DNA of 64,000 nucleotides from Candidatus Bacteroides merdipullorum (GTDB taxonomy: Bacteria > Bacteroidota > Bacteroidia > Bacteroidales > Bacteroidaceae), in assembly GCA_019116045.1 (NCBI GenBank), contig DXCK01000036.1, positions 20,435-84,434 on the forward strand, read 5' to 3'. Position 1 is the stretch's first letter. Every line of letters starts with the position of its first letter. A program made the translations under genes and the position numbers. Of this stretch, positions 60,146 through 64,000 are shown piece by piece. The notes beneath the pieces were generated by a model, which saw only the letters and a program-made list of their open reading frames with translations, was not told where the DNA came from and searched no databases.

Positions 60146-61104
60146 TGAAAAAAGATATGAATACAGAAGAAAAATCGCCGAATAAGACGAAACGCGCCGG
60201 CGTGGTGCAGGAATACGTGCAATGGCTCAAACTGGAGAAATCGTTGTCGCCCAATACAGTCGAGGCTTACCAGCAGGATTTGCAGAAGCTCCTGCACTTC
60301 CTGGACAACGAGGGACTGGACTTCCTGGAGGTGGCGACCGATGACCTGGAGCGGTTCAACGCCGGGCTGCACGACATCGGCATCCACGCCCGCTCGCAGG
60401 CGCGCATACTGTCGGGCATCAAGTCGTTCTACCACTTCCTGGTGATGACGGACTACTTGCAGGCCGACCCTTCGGAGCTGATAGAGGGGCCCAAGACAGG
60501 ATTCCGGCTGCCGGAGGTGCTGACGGTGGACGAGATAGACCGAATCATAGACGCCGTAGACTTGGAAAAGCCCGAGGGGCAGCGCAACCGCGCCATCGTG
60601 GAGACGTTGTACAGTTGCGGCCTGCGCGTCAGCGAACTGTGCAACCTGCGGCTGAGCGACCTCTACTTCGACGAAGGCTTCATCCGCGTGCTGGGCAAGG
60701 GCGACAAGCAACGCCTGGTGCCCATCTCGCCCCGCGCCGTCAAGGAAATCAAATACTGGCTGCTGGACCGCGCCCAGGGGCGCATCAAGCCTGGCGAGGA
60801 AGACTACGTTTTCCTGGCCCGCTGGGGCAAACACATCTCGCGCATTATGGTCTTCCACCTGGTCAAAGAACTGGCCGAACGCGCCGGCATCACCAAAAGC
60901 ATCAGCCCGCACACCTTCCGCCACTCCTTCGCCACACACTTGCTGGAAGGCGGAGCCAACCTGCGCGCCATCCAGGCGATGTTGGGCCACGAGAGCATCG
61001 CGACCACCGAAATCTACACACACATCGACCGCCAGATGCTGCGGAGCGAAATCATCCTCCACCACCCGCGCAACATCAAGTACAACCGCGAGCACGGCAG
61101 CTAA
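60145..61104 (+). CDS. xerD: Tyrosine recombinase XerD-like
   Basis: LYSCGLRVSELCNLRLSDL, SPHTFRHSFATHLLEGGANLRAIQAMLGHESIATTEIYTHI catalytic R-H-R-H-Y. Confidence 0.93.
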   Translation: MKKDMNTEEKSPNKTKRAGVVQEYVQWLKLEKSLSPNTVEAYQQDLQKLLHFLDNEGLDFLEVATDDLERFNAGLHDIGIHARSQARILSGIKSFYHFLVMTDYLQADPSELIEGPKTGFRLPEVLTVDEIDRIIDAVDLEKPEGQRNRAIVETLYSCGLRVSELCNLRLSDLYFDEGFIRVLGKGDKQRLVPISPRAVKEIKYWLLDRAQGRIKPGEEDYVFLARWGKHISRIMVFHLVKELAERAGITKSISPHTFRHSFATHLLEGGANLRAIQAMLGHESIATTEIYTHIDRQMLRSEIILHHPRNIKYNREHGS

Positions 61105-61129
61105 GAAAAATATTGCCAAAAAGGCAGGA

Positions 61130-61245
61130 CTGAATGGCAGCCTCGCCCGCCACGCACACAAGCCGTGCCTCCCACCCGCCGGAAGCGCGGCTACCACGCG
61201 GCTGAGCCACTGCCGGACAGCACAAGCAGGAGCCCCGCTCCGCTT
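61130..61245. repeat. Degenerate ~22-nt repeat family, copy I
   Basis: cccgccacgcacacaagccgtgcctc / ccacccgccggaagcgcggct / accacgcggctgagccac / tgccggacagcacaagcagg. Confidence 0.4.
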
Positions 61246-61388
61246 ATGTTGATTATCAACAGTTTACAAGAAAAACCGCCCACAGCCCGGCAATAAGAAA
61301 AAATTCAACAACCGAGGCACTTCCCGACCGAACTATTAAAATATGGTAAAAAAACAGGCACCAACCGAACAACTGACACGAAAGTCGG

Positions 61389-61396
61389 TATATTTG
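61389..61396 (+). promoter_or_regulatory. -7 box TATATTTG upstream of TPR lipoprotein gene
   Basis: TATATTTG about 70 nt upstream of start. Confidence 0.5.
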
Positions 61397-61464
61397 TATG
61401 ATAGAGAAACGTGTGATACGGAAATAAACAAACAATTATAAACCATTTTTAATCCCTAACAGCA

Positions 61465-63159
61465 ATGAAAAGCAAACTGTATCTCCCCGTACTGGGGGCG
61501 CTGCTTCTGACGCTGATGAGCGCATGTAGCAGCAAGATGGGCGAACTCTCGTCCGATTACTTCACCGTAACGCCTCAAGTCCTCGAGGCTCAGGCAGGGA
61601 AAGTGCCCGCCACCATCAACGGCAAGTTCCCCGAAAAGTACTTCAACAAGAAAGCCATCGTAGAAGTCACCCCCGTCCTGCGCTGGGAAGGCGGTGAAGC
61701 CAAAGGCCAGTCCGCTACCTTCCAAGGCGAAAAGGTAGAGGGCAACGACCAGACCATCTCCTACAAGATGGGCGGCAGCTACACAATGAAAACGTCGTTC
61801 GATTACGTCCCCGAGATGGCGAAGTCCGAGCTCTACCTGGAGTTCAAAGCAACCATCGGAAAGAAGACCGTAGAAATCCCCGCCGTGAAGGTGGCCGATG
61901 GCGTCATTTCTACCTCCGAAATGGTAGAGCAGACCCTCGAGACCGCAACCCCGGCACTGGGCAATGACGCCTTCCAGCGCATCATCAAGGAGAAGCACGA
62001 CGCCAACATCATGTTCCTCATCCAGCAAGCCAACGTACGCGCCAGCGAGCTGAAGAACGCCCAAGCCTTCGCCGACGAAGCCAAGAACGTCAACGAATCC
62101 GTCAACAAGAAGATTACAGACATTGAAATCTCCTCCTACGCATCGCCCGACGGCGGCCTCGACCTCAACACCAACCTGGCCGAAAAACGTCGCGACAACA
62201 CCGAAAAAGCACTGGGCAAACAACTGAAGAAAGCCGAAGTAGACGCCCAAGTACACGCCGACTACACCGCCGAAGACTGGGAAGGATTCCAGGAACTCGT
62301 CTCCAAATCCAACATTCAGGACAAGGAACTCATCCTGCGCGTACTCTCCATGTACTCCGACCCCGAACAACGCGAACAAGAGATTAAGAACATCTCCAGC
62401 GTCTATAAGACACTGGCCGACGAAATCCTTCCGCAGTTGCGTCGCTCTCGCCTGACGTTGAACTACGAAATCATCGGCAAGTCCGACGACGAACTGAGCA
62501 ACCTGGCCAAGAACGACCCCTCGAAGCTGAACATCGAAGAGCTGCTCTACGCCGCTACACTGACCAACGACCCCGCCCAGCAGGAAGCCATCTACAAGAC
62601 AGCCACCAAGCAGTTCCCCAACGACTACCGTGCTTACAACAACCTGGGCAAACTGGCCTACCAGAAGGGTGACTACGCAGCCGCCGAAAGCTACCTGAAG
62701 AAAGCAGCCTCGCTGAAAGACGCGCCCGAAATCAACATGAACCTGGGACTCATCGCCCTGAAGAAAGGCGACACAGCCGCTGCTGAATCCTACCTGGGCA
62801 AAGCCGCCGGAGCCGAAGGCCTGAACGAAGCGCTGGGCAACCTCTACATTGAACAAGGACAGTACGAAAAGGCCGTAGCCTCCTTCGGCGACGCCAAGAC
62901 CAACAGCGCTGCCCTGGCACAAATCCTGGCCAAGAACTACAACAAGGCCCGCACTACGCTGGACGGCGTACAAAATGCCGATGCCTACACCGACTACCTC
63001 AAGGCAGTGCTCGCAGCCCGTACCAACAACCCCTCGGGCGTCATGGCTAACCTGAAGAAAGCCGTTGCCGCCAACTCCGCACTGGGCAAGAAAGCAGCAT
63101 CCGATCTCGAGTTTGCAAAATACTTCACGAACTCCGACTTCATGAGCATCGTCAAGTAA
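61465..63159 (+). CDS. TPR-containing outer-membrane-associated lipoprotein with OmpA-like segment
   Basis: Lipoprotein signal (LLTLMSACSS), EISSYASPDGGLDLNTNLAEKRRDNTEKAL, TPR repeats near C-terminus. Confidence 0.8.
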   Translation: MKSKLYLPVLGALLLTLMSACSSKMGELSSDYFTVTPQVLEAQAGKVPATINGKFPEKYFNKKAIVEVTPVLRWEGGEAKGQSATFQGEKVEGNDQTISYKMGGSYTMKTSFDYVPEMAKSELYLEFKATIGKKTVEIPAVKVADGVISTSEMVEQTLETATPALGNDAFQRIIKEKHDANIMFLIQQANVRASELKNAQAFADEAKNVNESVNKKITDIEISSYASPDGGLDLNTNLAEKRRDNTEKALGKQLKKAEVDAQVHADYTAEDWEGFQELVSKSNIQDKELILRVLSMYSDPEQREQEIKNISSVYKTLADEILPQLRRSRLTLNYEIIGKSDDELSNLAKNDPSKLNIEELLYAATLTNDPAQQEAIYKTATKQFPNDYRAYNNLGKLAYQKGDYAAAESYLKKAASLKDAPEINMNLGLIALKKGDTAAAESYLGKAAGAEGLNEALGNLYIEQGQYEKAVASFGDAKTNSAALAQILAKNYNKARTTLDGVQNADAYTDYLKAVLAARTNNPSGVMANLKKAVAANSALGKKAASDLEFAKYFTNSDFMSIVK

Positions 63160-63179
63160 GCAAAACTACCCTGACATGC

Positions 63180-63229
63180 AAGGCCGGCAAGAGCGGAACC
63201 CCACCGCCTCTTGCCGGCCTTCTTTTTCA
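63180..63229 (+). terminator. Intrinsic terminator
   Basis: AAGGCCGGCAAGAG ... CTCTTGCCGGCCTT followed by CTTTTT. Confidence 0.88.
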
Positions 63230-63376
63230 CCCCTCCCGCCCATCCGCCACCGAAATGCAATAAACGTAATAAAGCCTTAAAGATGCTTGACAACACTTGC
63301 ACATCTCATGCAAACTCACTATATTCGAAGTGAAATTTAACCATTAATACCAAACTTTTAAAACCTGATTTCTTCC

Positions 63377-64000
63377 ATGGAACAGACTCTCTTCTGGCTG
63401 GTGCCAGCCTCCTCCATCCTGGCACTGGTCTTCGCCTGGTACTTCCACCGGCAAATGATGCAAGAAAGCGAGGGAACCCCGCAAATGATGAAAATCGCCG
63501 CCGCCGTACGCAAAGGCGCCATGTCCTACCTGAAACAACAGTACAAAATCGTCGGCATCGTCTTCGTCTGCCTGGCTGTCATGTTCGCCATCATGGCCTA
63601 CGGCTTCCACGTACAAAACGCCTGGGTGCCCGTCGCCTTCCTCACGGGCGGCTTCTTCTCCGGACTGTCCGGCTACCTGGGCATGAAGACAGCCACCTAC
63701 GCCTCGGCACGCACCGCGCACGCCGCCCGTAAGTCGCTCAACTCCGGACTCCGCATAGCCTTCCGCAGCGGGGCAGTCATGGGACTCGTCGTCGTAGGGC
63801 TTGGCCTGCTCGACATCTCCTTCTGGTACCTCCTGCTGAACGCCGTCATCCCTGCCGACGCCATCACACCCACGCAGAAACTCTGCGTCATCACCACCAC
63901 CATGCTGACCTTCGGCATGGGCGCCTCGACACAAGCACTCTTCGCCCGTGTGGGCGGCGGCATCTATACGAAAGCCGCCGACGTCGGCGCCGACCTGGTC
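63377..64000 (+). CDS. hppA: Membrane-bound pyrophosphate-energised ion pump (partial, runs off window)
   Basis: IAAAVRKGAMSYLKQQYK, LTGGFFSGLSGYLGMKTATYASARTAHAA, FGMGASTQALFARVGGGIYTKAADVGADLV. Confidence 0.93.
   Translation, partial: MEQTLFWLVPASSILALVFAWYFHRQMMQESEGTPQMMKIAAAVRKGAMSYLKQQYKIVGIVFVCLAVMFAIMAYGFHVQNAWVPVAFLTGGFFSGLSGYLGMKTATYASARTAHAARKSLNSGLRIAFRSGAVMGLVVVGLGLLDISFWYLLLNAVIPADAITPTQKLCVITTTMLTFGMGASTQALFARVGGGIYTKAADVGADLV

Noticed and set aside
60145-61104. Tyrosine recombinase as evidence for an integrated mobile element
   Set aside because: Sequence and context (next to aroQ, no attachment repeats or cargo) fit housekeeping XerD.

Overview
This 64 kb, GC-rich window is chromosomal DNA of a Bacteroidales-type bacterium. 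Supporting evidence: SusC/SusD genes, TAnnTTTG-type promoters, TonB receptors and XRE-cupin/AMP-ligase organisation. Housekeeping genes include parC-like topoisomerase A, tRNA-Pro(CGG), prfB, luxS, mtnN, rbfA, pyk, aroQ, xerD and a partial hppA. The largest accessory unit is a dextran/alpha-glucan type polysaccharide-utilisation locus on the minus strand at about 35.2-55.0 kb: GH97, GH31, GH66, SusE-like, SusD, SusC, a TPR/HTH regulator and two GH3 enzymes. A second cluster (18.9-26.8 kb) is rich in envelope-signalling genes: two divergent membrane TPR/HTH regulators, a secreted lipoprotein, an outer-membrane protein, a membrane-anchored PhoB-type winged-helix regulator and a TonB receptor. 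The best candidates for something undescribed are: (1) TGTCAG repeats at exact 11-bp phasing between the winged-helix regulator and the TonB receptor; (2) an unannotated ~100-nt minus-strand sRNA candidate at 55.37-55.48 kb with a full -33/-7 promoter and a terminator; (3) four mirror-symmetric short-tandem-repeat hairpins, built from different units but each starting at or near a stop codon; (4) a family of degenerate ~22-nt quasi-palindromic intergenic repeats. No CRISPR array, IS element or prophage was seen. All calls were made by eye, without database searches.
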